From Xanthomonas massiliensis (GTDB taxonomy: Bacteria; Pseudomonadota; Gammaproteobacteria; Xanthomonadales; Xanthomonadaceae): a stretch of 64,000 nt of DNA. Each line of letters opens with the position of its first letter. Position 1 is the stretch's first letter. Under the pieces are notes generated by a model. The model was given only the letters and a program-made list of their open reading frames with translations. It had not been told where the DNA came from and did not search any database. Shown here piece by piece: positions 33,033-45,776 of this stretch. The translations under genes were made by a program, and so were the position numbers. The stretch covers positions 248,001 through 312,000 of the forward strand of contig NZ_FCOY01000006.1 in NCBI RefSeq assembly GCF_900018785.1, written 5' to 3'.

Positions 33033-34397
33033 TTGTCGAGTCCCAGCCACGTCGCCGATACCCCGATCACCGACCGCCGCCAGCTGGTCGAGGCCATCGC
33101 CTCCGGCGCACGGCCGGCCGCGCAGTGGCGCATCGGCACCGAGCACGAGAAGTTCGGCTTCCGCCGCGACGACCTGCGTCCGCCGGCCTTCGACGGCGAG
33201 CGCGGCATCGAGGCGCTGCTCCAAGGGCTGGTGCGCTTCGGCTGGGAACCGCAGCGCGAGGACGGGCGTGTCATCGCCCTGCTCCGCGACGGCGCCTCGG
33301 TCACGCTCGAGCCGGCCGGCCAGCTGGAACTGTCCGGGGCGGCGCTGGAGAACGTCCACCAGACCCGCGCCGAGATCGAGGTCCACCTGGCCGAGGTGAA
33401 GGAAGTGGGCGACGCGCTCGGCCTGGGATTCCTGGGCATGGGCTTCCAGCCCAAGTGGGCGCGCGCGGACATGCCGTGGATGCCCAAGGGGCGCTACCGG
33501 ATCATGCGCGACTACATGCCGCGCGTCGGGTCGCTGGGCCTGGACATGATGACCCGCACCTGCACGGTGCAGGTCAACCTGGACTTCGGCAGCGAGGCGG
33601 ACATGGTGAAGAAGTTCCGCACCTCGCTGGCCTTGCAGCCGCTGGCCACCGCGCTGTTCGCCGATTCGCCGTTCACCGAGGGGCGGCCCAACGGCTACCG
33701 CTCGTACCGCTCGCACATCTGGACCGACACCGACGCCGGTCGCACCGGCATGCTCGACTTCGTGTTCGAGGACGGGTTCGGCTTCGAGCGCTACGTGGAT
33801 TACCTGCTGGACGTGCCGATGTACTTCGTCGCCCGCGACGGGCGCTACCTGGACGTGGCCGGGCAGAGCTTCCGCGACTTCCTGGCCGGGCGCCTGCCGG
33901 CGCTGCCGGGCCAGCTGCCGACCCTGCGCGACTGGTCCGACCACATGACCACCGCGTTCCCCGAGGTACGGCTGAAGAAGTACCTGGAGATGCGCGGTGC
34001 CGATGCCGGTACCGCCGACCGCCTGTACGCGCTGCCGGCGTTCTGGGTCGGCCTGCTGTACGACGGCGCGGCCCTGGAGGCGGCCTGGGACCTGGTCAAG
34101 GACTTCACCCTCGCCGAGCGCCACGCGCTGCGCGATGGCGTGCCGAGGCAGGGGCTGGCGCTGCCCTTCCGCAACGGCACGGTGCGCGAGCTGGCCGTGC
34201 GTGCGCTGGAGATCTCCGCCGAAGGCCTGCGCCGGCGCGCCTGCCGCGATGCCGAGGGCAACGACGAGAGCGCCTACCTGGCGCCGCTGCTGGGCATCGC
34301 CGGCAGCGGCCGCACCCCGGCCGACGTCAAGCTGGACCTGTTCGAAGGGCCGTGGCGCGGCGACGTGGACCGGGTGTTCGAGGACTTCGCCTACTGA
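33033..34397 (+). CDS. gshA: Glutamate-cysteine ligase, GCS2 type
   Basis: A 454-residue enzyme for the first step of glutathione synthesis (ATP, glutamate and cysteine to gamma-glutamylcysteine). It belongs to the plant/alphaproteobacterial/xanthomonad class, not the E. coli class. Landmarks are [48 protein letters not shown] and RSHIWTDTD. The chosen start is TTG 33033, which gives the expected family N-terminus (about 30 residues before IGTEHEKF); no ATG or GTG fits better. A TATAGT -10-like element lies at 32975-32980. Its 3' end overlaps the convergent histidine kinase gene by 7 bp. Glutathione links functionally to the frm operon downstream. Confidence 0.9.
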   Translation: MSSPSHVADTPITDRRQLVEAIASGARPAAQWRIGTEHEKFGFRRDDLRPPAFDGERGIEALLQGLVRFGWEPQREDGRVIALLRDGASVTLEPAGQLELSGAALENVHQTRAEIEVHLAEVKEVGDALGLGFLGMGFQPKWARADMPWMPKGRYRIMRDYMPRVGSLGLDMMTRTCTVQVNLDFGSEADMVKKFRTSLALQPLATALFADSPFTEGRPNGYRSYRSHIWTDTDAGRTGMLDFVFEDGFGFERYVDYLLDVPMYFVARDGRYLDVAGQSFRDFLAGRLPALPGQLPTLRDWSDHMTTAFPEVRLKKYLEMRGADAGTADRLYALPAFWVGLLYDGAALEAAWDLVKDFTLAERHALRDGVPRQGLALPFRNGTVRELAVRALEISAEGLRRRACRDAEGNDESAYLAPLLGIAGSGRTPADVKLDLFEGPWRGDVDRVFEDFAY

Positions 34398-35920
34398 GGC
34401 GGGGGAGCCTGGTTCGCGGCCTGTTTCGTGGCCGGTTCGCACGGCAGGCGCACGATCGCGCGCAGGCCGCCTTCGGGGCGGTTGACCAGGTGCAGTTCGC
34501 CGCCGTGGGCCAGCACCACGTCGTGGGCCACCGACAGGCCCAGGCCGATGCCGCCGGTGTCGCGATTGCGCGAGGCCTCACCGCGCACGAACGGCAGCAG
34601 CAGCCGTTCCTGCATGCCTTCCGGCACGCCCGGGCCGTCGTCGTCCACCCACAGCTCGCAGTGATCGCCCTGGTTGTGCAGCGACAGGCGCGCGCGGTGG
34701 CCGTACTTGAGCGCGTTCTCGACCAGGTTGGCGATCACCCGGCGCAGGCCGTCCGGGTCGCCGGCCAGCACCGCGCCGGCCTGGCCGTCCAGGGTAACGT
34801 CGCGGCCCATGTCGGTCATCCCGTCCACCACGCTTTCCACCAGCAGGCCGAAGTCCAGGCGCTGGCGCTTGTGCGGGCTGGCCTGGTTGCGCAGGAAATC
34901 CAGCGCCGCGGAGATCATGTTCTTCATCTCCTCGATGTCGGCGTCGGCCTTGTCGCGCTGGTCGGTCGGCAGCCCGTCCAGGCGGAAGCTGAGCCGCGCC
35001 AGCGGCGTGCGCAGGTCGTGGGCGATCGCGCCGACCATCTGCGTGCGCTCGTCCAGCAGGCGGTTGATGCGTCCTTGCATGGTGTTGAACGAGGCCGCCG
35101 CCTGGGCCAGCTCGGCGGCGCCGTTGGTCGGCAGCGGCGGGGCGTGCGGGTCGCGCCCCAGGCGGTCGGCGGCCTCGGCGAAGCGGCGGATCGGCGCGGC
35201 CAGGGCGCGCGAGAACCACCAGGCCAGCGGCAGCATGGCCAGGGCGCCGAGCAGCAGCAGCAACAACACCTGGTGGCGGATGAAGGCCGCCGGCGCGGTG
35301 TCGTGGTACTCCACCCCCCGCCAGCGGCCGTCGGCGCTGCGGGCGGCGGCGACGAAGTTGCCGCGCAGGGTCGCCCCCGGCCCCATCGGCGGCAGCGAGA
35401 ACGGCGGCCGCCGGCCGGCATCGGGGCCGCCCGGGCCCTGCCGGTCGGCCAGGGTGTCCTCGGGGTGGGGATGCGCGAAGGGCGGGCCGCCATCCGGTCC
35501 GGGGCCGCGGCGGATCGGACCATCGTCGCCGGGGCCGGCCGGGGCCGTGGCCGGGCCGTCCATGAGCGGCATGTTCCAGGGCAGGGCGGTCGGCGTGCTG
35601 ACGTAGAAGCGCACCGTCGCCACCGGCTGGTCGAGCCATTCGGCCAGGATCCGCTGCATGCCGGCGTCGGCGCGGTAGCCGCCGCCGTGCGGCGGCACCG
35701 GCGGCGTGGCCGTGGTGGTGACCTTGAGCTTGCTGTCGCTGGGTGGGATGCGGCTGGACAGCAGCGCCACCACCTCGGTCAGGGTGAAGCGCGGCGGGCG
35801 CAGGGCGGTGCGGGTGAGCAGCAGGGCCAGGCCGATGCCCTGCGCCACCAGCAGCGAGACGATCAGCAGCAGGAAGGTGCGGGCAAACAGCGACAGGCCG
35901 GTGCGCGGCCGGCCTGTCAC
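34391..35920 (-). CDS. Membrane sensor histidine kinase (EnvZ/OmpB-like)
   Basis: A 509-residue sensor with two membrane helices (about 12-36 and 216-236) enclosing a periplasmic domain. That domain holds a striking Pro/Gly/Asp-rich stretch at about 122-180. HAMP follows (about 237-290), then HisKA with [14 protein letters not shown] (His301) and HATPase_c with N box [21 protein letters not shown] and [10 protein letters not shown]. The start is GTG 35920, overlapping the stop of the upstream response regulator by four bases, so they form a coupled pair. The signal is unknown. Confidence 0.9.
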   Translation of the reverse strand: MTGRPRTGLSLFARTFLLLIVSLLVAQGIGLALLLTRTALRPPRFTLTEVVALLSSRIPPSDSKLKVTTTATPPVPPHGGGYRADAGMQRILAEWLDQPVATVRFYVSTPTALPWNMPLMDGPATAPAGPGDDGPIRRGPGPDGGPPFAHPHPEDTLADRQGPGGPDAGRRPPFSLPPMGPGATLRGNFVAAARSADGRWRGVEYHDTAPAAFIRHQVLLLLLLGALAMLPLAWWFSRALAAPIRRFAEAADRLGRDPHAPPLPTNGAAELAQAAASFNTMQGRINRLLDERTQMVGAIAHDLRTPLARLSFRLDGLPTDQRDKADADIEEMKNMISAALDFLRNQASPHKRQRLDFGLLVESVVDGMTDMGRDVTLDGQAGAVLAGDPDGLRRVIANLVENALKYGHRARLSLHNQGDHCELWVDDDGPGVPEGMQERLLLPFVRGEASRNRDTGGIGLGLSVAHDVVLAHGGELHLVNRPEGGLRAIVRLPCEPATKQAANQAPPPQ

Positions 35921-36636
35921 GGCCGGTTGACCGTCGGCAGCAGCATGTAGCCCTCGTTGCGCACGGTACGGATCAGCTCGGCATGGCCGCGGCTGTTGAT
36001 CTTGCGGCGCAGGCGGCTGATCTGGCTGTCGATGGCGCGGTCGTACACGTCCGCGTCGCGGCCGCGCGCGTGGTCCAGCAACTGGTCGCGGCTGAGCACG
36101 CGCTGGGGATGCTCGACGAAGCTGCGCAACAGGGCGAACTCGCCGTCGGAGAGGTTGATGACCACCCCGTCCGGGTCGCGCAGGTCGCGCCGCACCACGT
36201 CCAGCTGCCAGCCGCCGAATTCGTAGACGTTGCCATGGTTGTCCGGGCTGGCCGCGGCCGGCCGGCTGCGGCGCAGCAATGCCCGCACGCGCGCCAGCAG
36301 TTCGCGCGGGTTGCAGGGCTTGGACAGGTAGTCGTCGGCGCCCACTTCCAGCCCGACGATGCGGTCGGTGTCGCTGCCGAGCGCGCTGAGCATGATCACG
36401 GCCGGCGGGTTGCGTTCGCTCAGCAGCTGGCGGATGGCGCTCAGGCCGTCCTCCCCGGGCATCATCACGTCCATGACCACCAGGTCGGGCGTGAAATCGG
36501 TCATGCATTCGCGCATGGCGGCCACGGTTTCGGCAGTGCGTACCTCGTAGCCATGCTGGGCCAGGAAGTCGCCGATCAGCCGGCGGAGGTCCGGATCGTC
36601 GTCGACGACGAGCAGGCGGGCGGATGTGTCGTTCAT
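35917..36636 (-). CDS. OmpR-family response regulator
   Basis: A 239-residue regulator: an N-terminal receiver with DDD acidic cluster, Asp56 in VVMDVMMPG as phosphorylation site and Lys106 in YLSKPCNP, then a C-terminal winged helix (about 140-235) ending with SQISRLRRKI and TVRNEGYMLLP. It is the partner of the overlapping sensor kinase. The ATG faces a divergent glycosyltransferase gene across 152 bp, which probably carries both promoters. Target genes cannot be told. Confidence 0.92.
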   Translation of the reverse strand: MNDTSARLLVVDDDPDLRRLIGDFLAQHGYEVRTAETVAAMRECMTDFTPDLVVMDVMMPGEDGLSAIRQLLSERNPPAVIMLSALGSDTDRIVGLEVGADDYLSKPCNPRELLARVRALLRRSRPAAASPDNHGNVYEFGGWQLDVVRRDLRDPDGVVINLSDGEFALLRSFVEHPQRVLSRDQLLDHARGRDADVYDRAIDSQISRLRRKINSRGHAELIRTVRNEGYMLLPTVNRP

Positions 36637-36788
36637 GCAATGCAGACCAGACGGAAAAACCCGGGAAGCATCTTAGCCGCAGTTATTGTCAAAGGATGGC
36701 GACGCGTGCTGCGGGCACGCCAAGGGACGCCAACGCGCCGGTAAGTCGGGGCGCCAAGCTAGCGCCCCTCTCCTCCGGCCAGTCCCCC

Positions 36789-37796
36789 ATGTCCGCCTCT
36801 TCCCCCTGGATCCGTATCGTCAGCCGCGACAATGGCGTGGGCCTCAGCCGGGACATGGCGATCATGGCCGACGCACTGCACGCCTACGGCCACGTGGACA
36901 GCGTCGGCTTCGGCAGCGGCGGGGCCGGCAAGGCCCTGCTGCAGGCGCGGCTGGCCATGGAAGGCCGCTGGCGCGGGCCGGCGGACGTGCAGGTGTTCTC
37001 CGAGCGGGTCTACCCGCGCTGCCTGCCGCTGGCCCGCCACAACCTGCTGGTGCCCAACCCGGAATGGTTCCTGGACAAGTGGCGCCCGCTGCTGCCCGCG
37101 TTCGAGCGGGTGCTGTGCAAGACCCGGCATGCCGAGCGCCTGTTCGCCGGGCTGGGCTGCCGCACCGACTACATCGGGTTCACCAGCGAGGACCGGCTGC
37201 AGGCGCAGGTGCCGCGCCGGCCGGCCTTCTTCCACCTGGCCGGGCGCAGCCGGGCCAAGGGGACGCGGGTACTGCTGGATGCCTGGCTGGGCCACCCGGA
37301 ATGGCCGATGCTCACCGTGGTGCAGCATCCGCGCATGGCCGAGGTGCCGGTGCGCGCCGCCAACATCGACCATCGCATCGCCTACCTGGACGATGCCGAG
37401 CTGCGCACGCTGCAGAACGCGCACCTGTTCCACATCTGCCCGTCCGAGGCGGAGGGCTACGGCCATTACCTGATGGAGGCCATGAGCGTGGGCGCGATCG
37501 TGCTGACCACGCGGGCCGAACCGATGACCGAGCTGGTGCCACCCGGGCTCGGGATCCACATCCCGGTGCAGCGGGTGCGCGAGGAGGGGATGGTGCCCCG
37601 TCACTACGTGGCGCCGGTGGGGATCGAACGCGCGGTGGAGGCGGCGCTGGGCATGGACGAGGCCCGGCGCGCGGATTGCTCGAACGGCGCCCGGCGCCAC
37701 TTCCTGGAGGCGCGCGGCCAGTTCCTGGCCCGGTTCCAGGCGGTCGTCGACGAGGTCGTCCAGTCGGCGGTCGTCACTGGCAACCGCGCGGCCTGA
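36789..37796 (+). CDS. Glycosyltransferase, GT4/GT1-like fold
   Basis: A 335-residue glycosyltransferase of the GT-B type. The N-terminal half is short and divergent (VSRDNGVGLSRDMAIMADAL). The C-terminal half has the donor-binding region FHLAGRSRAKGTRVLLDAW, ICPSEAEGYGHYLMEAMSVG (the EGYG acidic motif of GT4 enzymes) and VLTTRAEPMTELV. No signal peptide or membrane helix is seen. Acceptor and donor are unknown. No other glycan genes are adjacent, so it is an isolated copy. A terminator follows. Confidence 0.8.
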   Translation: MSASSPWIRIVSRDNGVGLSRDMAIMADALHAYGHVDSVGFGSGGAGKALLQARLAMEGRWRGPADVQVFSERVYPRCLPLARHNLLVPNPEWFLDKWRPLLPAFERVLCKTRHAERLFAGLGCRTDYIGFTSEDRLQAQVPRRPAFFHLAGRSRAKGTRVLLDAWLGHPEWPMLTVVQHPRMAEVPVRAANIDHRIAYLDDAELRTLQNAHLFHICPSEAEGYGHYLMEAMSVGAIVLTTRAEPMTELVPPGLGIHIPVQRVREEGMVPRHYVAPVGIERAVEAALGMDEARRADCSNGARRHFLEARGQFLARFQAVVDEVVQSAVVTGNRAA

Positions 37797-37807
37797 ATCC
37801 CTGTTCC

Positions 37808-37831
37808 GGCGGCGCTGGGGGCGCCGTCTTT
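37808..37831 (+). terminator. Terminator after the glycosyltransferase gene
   Basis: The stem CGGCGC/GCGCCG with TGGGG loop extends two more pairs outward (one G-T) and is followed by TTTCC. It separates the glycosyltransferase from the repeat lipoprotein. Confidence 0.5.
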
Positions 37832-37863
37832 CCACCCACGACAAACCTCAAGGGGTCCGACGA

Positions 37864-39069
37864 ATGAAGAGAACCGCAGGAACGAGAACGGGGCGCACCC
37901 GCCCCCTGGCCATCGTGGCGGGCATGGCCGCGGCGCTGGTGCTGGGCGGGTGCGCCACCCCGCGTGCCCCGGGCGGCGGCTGGCCGATGCCACCGCCGGA
38001 CAGGCCGATGCCGCCGCCGCACCCCCACCACGATCCGCAGTTCGAAGCGGCGCTGCACGAATGCGCCACCTCGCTCGGCATCGCGTTGCCGGTACCGCCG
38101 CGTGGCCCGGAGGAAGGGGCGAAGGGGATGCCGCCGCATGACCGGCAGGACGGCTCCGGCGAGCGCGATCCCGGTCCGCGGCTGTCGGAAGCGCAGCACC
38201 AGCAGCTGGACCAGTGCCTGGCGGGCAAGGGTTTTGCGCATCCCAAGGGCGCCCCGTCGCGGCACCACGACCCGAAGTTCGAAGCGGCGCTGCAGGAATG
38301 CGCCACCTCGCTCGGCGTCGCCCTGCCGCCGCCGCACGATCCGGAGGAGGGGGCGAAGGGACCGCCGCCGCATGACGGGCACGGCGGTCCCGGTGGGCGC
38401 GGTCCCGACGAGCAGGGACCTGGCGGGCACGATCCCGGCCCGCGGCTGTCGGACGAACAGCGCCAGCAGCTGGACCAGTGCCTGGCGGGCAAGGGTTTCG
38501 CGCATCCCGAGGGCGCCCCGCCGCGGCACCACGGCCCGAAGTTCGAAGCGGCGCTGCAGGAATGCGCCACCTCGCTCGGCGTCACCCTGCCGCCGCCGCA
38601 CGATCCGGAGGAGGGGGCGAAGGGACCGCCGCCGCATGACGGGCACGGCGGTCCCGGTGGGCGCGGTGGACGCGGTCCCGACGAGCAGGGACCTGGCGGG
38701 CACGATCCCGGCCCGCGGCTGTCGGACGAGCAGCGCCAGCAGCTGGACCAGTGCCTGAGCGGCAAGGGCTTCGAGCCGCCGGCCGGACCGCCGCGGCACC
38801 ACGACCCCAAGTTCGAGGCGGCGCTGCAGGCCTGTGCGGCTTCGCTCGGCCTGCCGACGCCGCCGGCCGGCGGCCACGATCCGAAGGACGGTGCCAAGGC
38901 CCCGCCGGACGGGGAGCAGGCCGGTCCTGGCGGACGCGGCGCCGGCGGGCGTGAGGTCGGCCCCCGGTTGTCCGACGCGCAGCGCCAGCAACTGGACCAG
39001 TGCCTGGCGTCCAAGGGATTCGAGCGTCCGGCCGGCACTCCGCCGCGCAAGCCCGGATCCGCCGACTGA
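37864..39069 (+). CDS. Lipoprotein with four tandem two-cysteine repeats, function unknown
   Basis: A 401-residue exported protein. A lipoprotein signal ends at lipobox LGGC (Cys30). The rest is four tandem units of about 79-90 residues. Each has a helix FEAALQECATSLGV, a Pro/Gly/His/Asp-rich linker (PPHDGHGGPGG type) and a second helix RLSDEQRQQLDQCLAGKGF. One Cys in each helix makes eight in all, possibly paired inside units. Units 2 and 3 are nearly identical, also at DNA level, showing a recent duplication. AGGGG lies before the ATG. I do not recognise a characterised family. An envelope role or metal binding is possible but not shown. Confidence 0.8.
   Translation: MKRTAGTRTGRTRPLAIVAGMAAALVLGGCATPRAPGGGWPMPPPDRPMPPPHPHHDPQFEAALHECATSLGIALPVPPRGPEEGAKGMPPHDRQDGSGERDPGPRLSEAQHQQLDQCLAGKGFAHPKGAPSRHHDPKFEAALQECATSLGVALPPPHDPEEGAKGPPPHDGHGGPGGRGPDEQGPGGHDPGPRLSDEQRQQLDQCLAGKGFAHPEGAPPRHHGPKFEAALQECATSLGVTLPPPHDPEEGAKGPPPHDGHGGPGGRGGRGPDEQGPGGHDPGPRLSDEQRQQLDQCLSGKGFEPPAGPPRHHDPKFEAALQACAASLGLPTPPAGGHDPKDGAKAPPDGEQAGPGGRGAGGREVGPRLSDAQRQQLDQCLASKGFERPAGTPPRKPGSAD
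38026..39036 (+). repeat. Four in-frame tandem repeats within the lipoprotein gene
   Basis: Units begin at CACCACG at 38026, 38263, 38527 and 38797, giving lengths of 237, 264 and 270 bp and a last unit of about 240 bp. Length differences are multiples of three and fall in the Gly-rich linker (for example an extra GRG in unit 3). Units 2 and 3 match almost base for base, so copy number may vary between strains. Confidence 0.85.
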
Positions 39070-39088
39070 GCCATCGTGTGTGCCCCGC

Positions 39089-39119
39089 AAGCCCGGTCTC
39101 GCAGGAGGCCGGGCTTTTT
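39089..39119 (+). terminator. Rho-independent terminator after the repeat lipoprotein
   Basis: A perfect 8-bp stem AAGCCCGG/CCGGGCTT with a 12-nt loop is followed by a run of T. It isolates the lipoprotein gene from the frm operon. Confidence 0.85.
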
Positions 39120-39134
39120 CGTCGCCGGCGCTTT

Positions 39135-39151
39135 ATACTCCCCCTCAGTAT
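39135..39151 (+). promoter_or_regulatory. frmR: FrmR-type operator in the frm leader
   Basis: The sequence ATACT-CCCCC-TC-AGTAT is an inverted repeat around a C/G tract, the architecture of CsoR/RcnR/FrmR operators. It ends one base before the AGGAGG ribosome site of frmR and 12 bp before its ATG, so bound FrmR would block transcription of the whole operon. TATACT within it could serve as the -10. Confidence 0.75.
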
Positions 39152-39163
39152 CAGGAGGACGCA

Positions 39164-40604
<1,441 letters not shown>

Positions 40605-40876
40605 GGCATGGGCCGGCCCGAACGCGTCCGCCATGTCCGCGCTCTGCAGGCGCACGGATCCGGCGTTCGGAGCCGGCGCGATGCCGTTGCGACCGCGATC
40701 GCCCGAAGTGCCCTGGCCATGCCGGCACGGCGGTTGCCGGCGGCGGTCGGACGAAGCGGCGGCCGCCGCAACCGGGCCGCCAGCCGGATACCGGCCGCGA
40801 CCGGATCGCGGCAACGGCGGGACGATGTCATCCACAACGGCGCGGTGATGCCGCGCACAGGAGAAGGCTCTCGAAC

Positions 40877-42043
40877 ATGAAGAACATCCAGGTCATCGAC
40901 GGCGCACGCAACTCCCTCTACGACCTCTTCCAGATCGACGACGCGGACTTCGAGCTGATCTTCCCGGACGGGCGGGACACCGCCCATATCGACGAGATCC
41001 TCGCCCGCGGCCCGGCCGACGTGCTGGAGGCCGTGTTCAGCCGCCTCTGGGCGCGGCGCGTGCGCAAGACCGACGGCATGGACATCCACGGCACGCTGGT
41101 CTACCAGCTCGACTACGAGCCCGGTTCCGGGCAGGACGCTCCCCCGGTCCGGCCAGGCGGGGAAGCGCCGGGTGCCGGCGGCACCGCGGCGGCGAGCGCG
41201 GCCGAACCGCCGGCGAAGATCGAATCGCATGCCTGCTTCGGCGGCCGCCAGGAGGTGTGGTCGCATCGCTCCACCGCGCTGGGCTGCCAGATGCGTTTCG
41301 CCATCTACCTGCCGCCGCAGGCGGAAGGCAGTACCCGGCTGCCGGTGCTGTACTGGCTCTCGGGCCTGACCTGCAACGAGCAGAACTTCATCACCAAGGC
41401 CGGCGCGCAGCGCTACGCCGCCGAGCACGGCATCATCCTGGTGGCGCCGGACACCAGCCCGCGCGGCGAAGGCGTGGCCGATGCGGAAGGCTACGACCTG
41501 GGCCAGGGTGCCGGCTTCTACGTCGATGCCGACGCCCTGCCGTGGGCGCGGCACTACCGCATGCACGACTACGTGGCCCACGAGCTGCCGGCGCTGGTGG
41601 AGGCCCAGTTCCCGGCCAGTCAGGCGCGCGCGATCAGCGGCCATTCGATGGGCGGGCACGGCGCGCTGGTGGCCGCGCTGCGCAATCCCGGGCGCTACCG
41701 CAGCGTGTCGGCGTTCGCACCGATCGCGGCGCCCTCGCAGGTGCCGTGGGGGGAAAAGGCGTTCACCGCCTATCTCGGCCCCGACCGCCAGGCATGGAAG
41801 GCGTGGGATGCCACCGAGCTGATCGCTACCGCGGCGGAAAAGTTGCCGATCCTGATCGACCAGGGCCAGGACGACGAGTTCCTCGACGGCCAGCTCCGGC
41901 CGTGGCTGCTGCAGGCCGCCGCCGAGGCCGCCGGCCATCCGCTGCTGCTGCGGATGCAGCCCGGCTACGACCACAGCTACTACTTCATCGCCAGCTTCAT
42001 CGGCGAGCACATCGCCCACCACGCGGCGGCGCTGAAGGCCTGA
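40877..42043 (+). CDS. frmB: S-formylglutathione hydrolase with an extra N-terminal domain
   Basis: The 388-residue protein is about 110 residues longer than FrmB/esterase D. Residues 1-81 form a separate small domain ([20 protein letters not shown]..., [18 protein letters not shown]). A Pro/Gly/Ala linker (about 82-112) follows, and then a complete S-formylglutathione hydrolase: [21 protein letters not shown] with nucleophile Ser257, Asp333 in [10 protein letters not shown] and His366 in PGYDHSYYF. It hydrolyses S-formylglutathione to formate and glutathione. The N-terminal domain resembles short stand-alone proteins I recall seeing as unannotated ORFs; its role is unknown. GGAGAAGG lies upstream of the ATG. 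Confidence 0.9.
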   Translation: MKNIQVIDGARNSLYDLFQIDDADFELIFPDGRDTAHIDEILARGPADVLEAVFSRLWARRVRKTDGMDIHGTLVYQLDYEPGSGQDAPPVRPGGEAPGAGGTAAASAAEPPAKIESHACFGGRQEVWSHRSTALGCQMRFAIYLPPQAEGSTRLPVLYWLSGLTCNEQNFITKAGAQRYAAEHGIILVAPDTSPRGEGVADAEGYDLGQGAGFYVDADALPWARHYRMHDYVAHELPALVEAQFPASQARAISGHSMGGHGALVAALRNPGRYRSVSAFAPIAAPSQVPWGEKAFTAYLGPDRQAWKAWDATELIATAAEKLPILIDQGQDDEFLDGQLRPWLLQAAAEAAGHPLLLRMQPGYDHSYYFIASFIGEHIAHHAAALKA

Positions 42044-42145
42044 GCGGGCATCCGGACCGGCGCGGTGGCGTGGAACGCAGCGTTCACGCCACCGCCGCGG
42101 CCGCCGGCGCTAACGTGTGCGCCTTCGCTTCCCGCAAACGCAGGC

Positions 42146-44272
<2,127 letters not shown>

Positions 44273-44308
44273 GGCCGGTGCGGCCGGCGCCGGCGCGGAA
44301 GAGACGAA

Positions 44309-44338
44309 GGACGCGGCCGTCGGGTCGCGCCCTTTCTT
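44309..44338 (+). terminator. Terminator after the EF-G paralogue
   Basis: The stem GGACGCG/CGCGCCC (six of seven pairs) has a 10-nt loop and is followed by TTTCTT. Confidence 0.55.
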
Positions 44339-44369
44339 GCCCCGGGAGCCGGGACTGCCCGGTACGGGC

Positions 44370-44708
44370 TCAGCGCACGTTGCGCAGTTCCCAGCCCTTG
44401 CCGGCGAGCAGGTCCATGCGGTGGCGCACGATCTCGCCCGGCAAGGTGGTGGTGGCCAGCAGGTTGATGCGCAGGTCGGCCTGGCTGCCGCTGACCTTGG
44501 CATCGGCATCGGTGGCGCCCAGCGCGGGGTCGACCTCGTCCGGCTCGGCCTGGGCGTTGCGCCAGCGCTCGAACCAGGCCGGGTCGCTCAGCGCCCGCTG
44601 CAACTGCTCGGCGAACGCCTCGGCGCCGTTGGCGGTGAAGCTGAAGGCGGCGTCGGCGCCGCGTGCCTGTTGCGGGTTGGGAAGGCTGATGGAATAGGTG
44701 ACGGCCAT
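44370..44708 (-). CDS. Small conserved-looking protein of unknown function
   Basis: A 112-residue soluble protein starting at ATG 44708 (MAVTYSISLPNPQQARG). It has no signal peptide, membrane segment or Cys. It contains AFSFTANGAEAFAEQLQRAL and WFERWRNAQAEPDEVDPALG, and ends with ETVRHRMDL-like text (GEIVRHRMDLLAGKGWELRNVR). The mix of charged and hydrophobic residues and normal codon pattern support a real gene. I do not recognise a family. It lies 62 bp downstream of degV on the same strand and may be co-transcribed. Confidence 0.65.
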   Translation of the reverse strand: MAVTYSISLPNPQQARGADAAFSFTANGAEAFAEQLQRALSDPAWFERWRNAQAEPDEVDPALGATDADAKVSGSQADLRINLLATTTLPGEIVRHRMDLLAGKGWELRNVR

Positions 44709-44770
44709 GGCGATGCTCGGATTGAACTGGCTAAAGCCTAGCAGCTGGCGCCATCGCCGGCACCGCCGGC

Positions 44771-45712
44771 TCAGTCGATCGCGTGCGGCACATCGGCGTA
44801 GCCCACCGCCACCGCGCCCTTGCCGACGTTGATCATGCCGGTCAGGCTCATCACGCTCTCGTGCAGTTCGACGTCGTGCTCGGCGCAGGTCAGGCGCAGT
44901 TCGCGGTAGCCGGGCAGCGCCTGCAGCTCGGACAGCTCGCCGCCGTAGGACACGCACAGCACCGGCGTCACCAGGCCGTGGCGCACGCGCTTGGCGACCG
45001 CGCCGAAGAGATGCTCGCTGGCCTGCTCGAAGCCCTTGACCTTGGCCACGGGCGCGGTCTGGCCGCGGTGGCAGTGCAGGATCGGCTTGATGTCCAGTGC
45101 CGAGCCGAGCGCGGCGCTGAGCAGGCCCACGCTGCGCTCGCCCTTGGCGCGCCCGCGCGCGCGGATGTAGTACAGGTCGCGGGGCACCAGGTAGCCGTGC
45201 AGGTGGTCGGCCACGTGCTCCATCCGTTCGCGGATGGCCTGCACGCTGGCGCCGGCCTCGCGCAGGCGCACGGCCTCCACCGCCGGCACCGCCTGGGCGG
45301 CGAACAGGTTGCGGCTGTCCACCACGCGCAGCGCGAACGGCGTGGTGTAGCCGGCGGCCTGGCGCACCGGCTTGTAGTCGTTGAGGATGGCGAAGCTGGC
45401 CTGGGTGGCGTTGTCGAAGATCGGGCTGCGCGTGCTGCTGATGGTGGTGCAGAACACGTGGTCGAAGTCGATCACCAGCCGTTGCAGGAACAGGTCGCGG
45501 ATCTGCTGGGCGGTATAGGGGATGGTCTCGGCCTCGGCCGCGCGCTTGGCCACGTCCGAGTGCAGGAAGCTCAGCGTGGCCTGCTCGTCGCGATGGTCGG
45601 CCAGCACGGTCTCGCCGATGCGCACGCTGATCGGCAGCATGACGATGCCGTGGCGTTCGATGTAGTCCGGCGGCAGGTCGCAGGCCGAGTCGACGACGAT
45701 TCCGATGCGCAT
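44771..45712 (-). CDS. DegV family fatty-acid-binding protein
   Basis: A 313-residue cytosolic protein. The N-terminal signature IGIVVDSACDLPPDYI and ISVRIGE, the central TTISSTRSPIFDNA (lipid-head-binding Ser/Thr) and the C-terminal INVGKGAVAVGY fit DegV. Family members bind fatty acids; in Firmicutes they pair with fatty acid kinase FakA, which is not seen here. A region YYIRARGRAKGERSVGLLSAALGSALDIKPIL replaces the shorter loop of many homologues but follows the family pattern. It has an ATG preceded by GGAGAG. Confidence 0.9.
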   Translation of the reverse strand: MRIGIVVDSACDLPPDYIERHGIVMLPISVRIGETVLADHRDEQATLSFLHSDVAKRAAEAETIPYTAQQIRDLFLQRLVIDFDHVFCTTISSTRSPIFDNATQASFAILNDYKPVRQAAGYTTPFALRVVDSRNLFAAQAVPAVEAVRLREAGASVQAIRERMEHVADHLHGYLVPRDLYYIRARGRAKGERSVGLLSAALGSALDIKPILHCHRGQTAPVAKVKGFEQASEHLFGAVAKRVRHGLVTPVLCVSYGGELSELQALPGYRELRLTCAEHDVELHESVMSLTGMINVGKGAVAVGYADVPHAID

Positions 45713-45776
45713 GGATGCTCTCCCCTGGGAAAAACGGTGTGGTCCTCGTGCGGTGCCGGGTCGCCGGCGCCGCGGT

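Noticed and set aside
40608-40880. A 90-residue Arg-rich open frame between frmA and frmB.
   Set aside because: No ribosome site or recognisable composition, and it runs into the frmB start; the 272-bp spacer looks non-coding.
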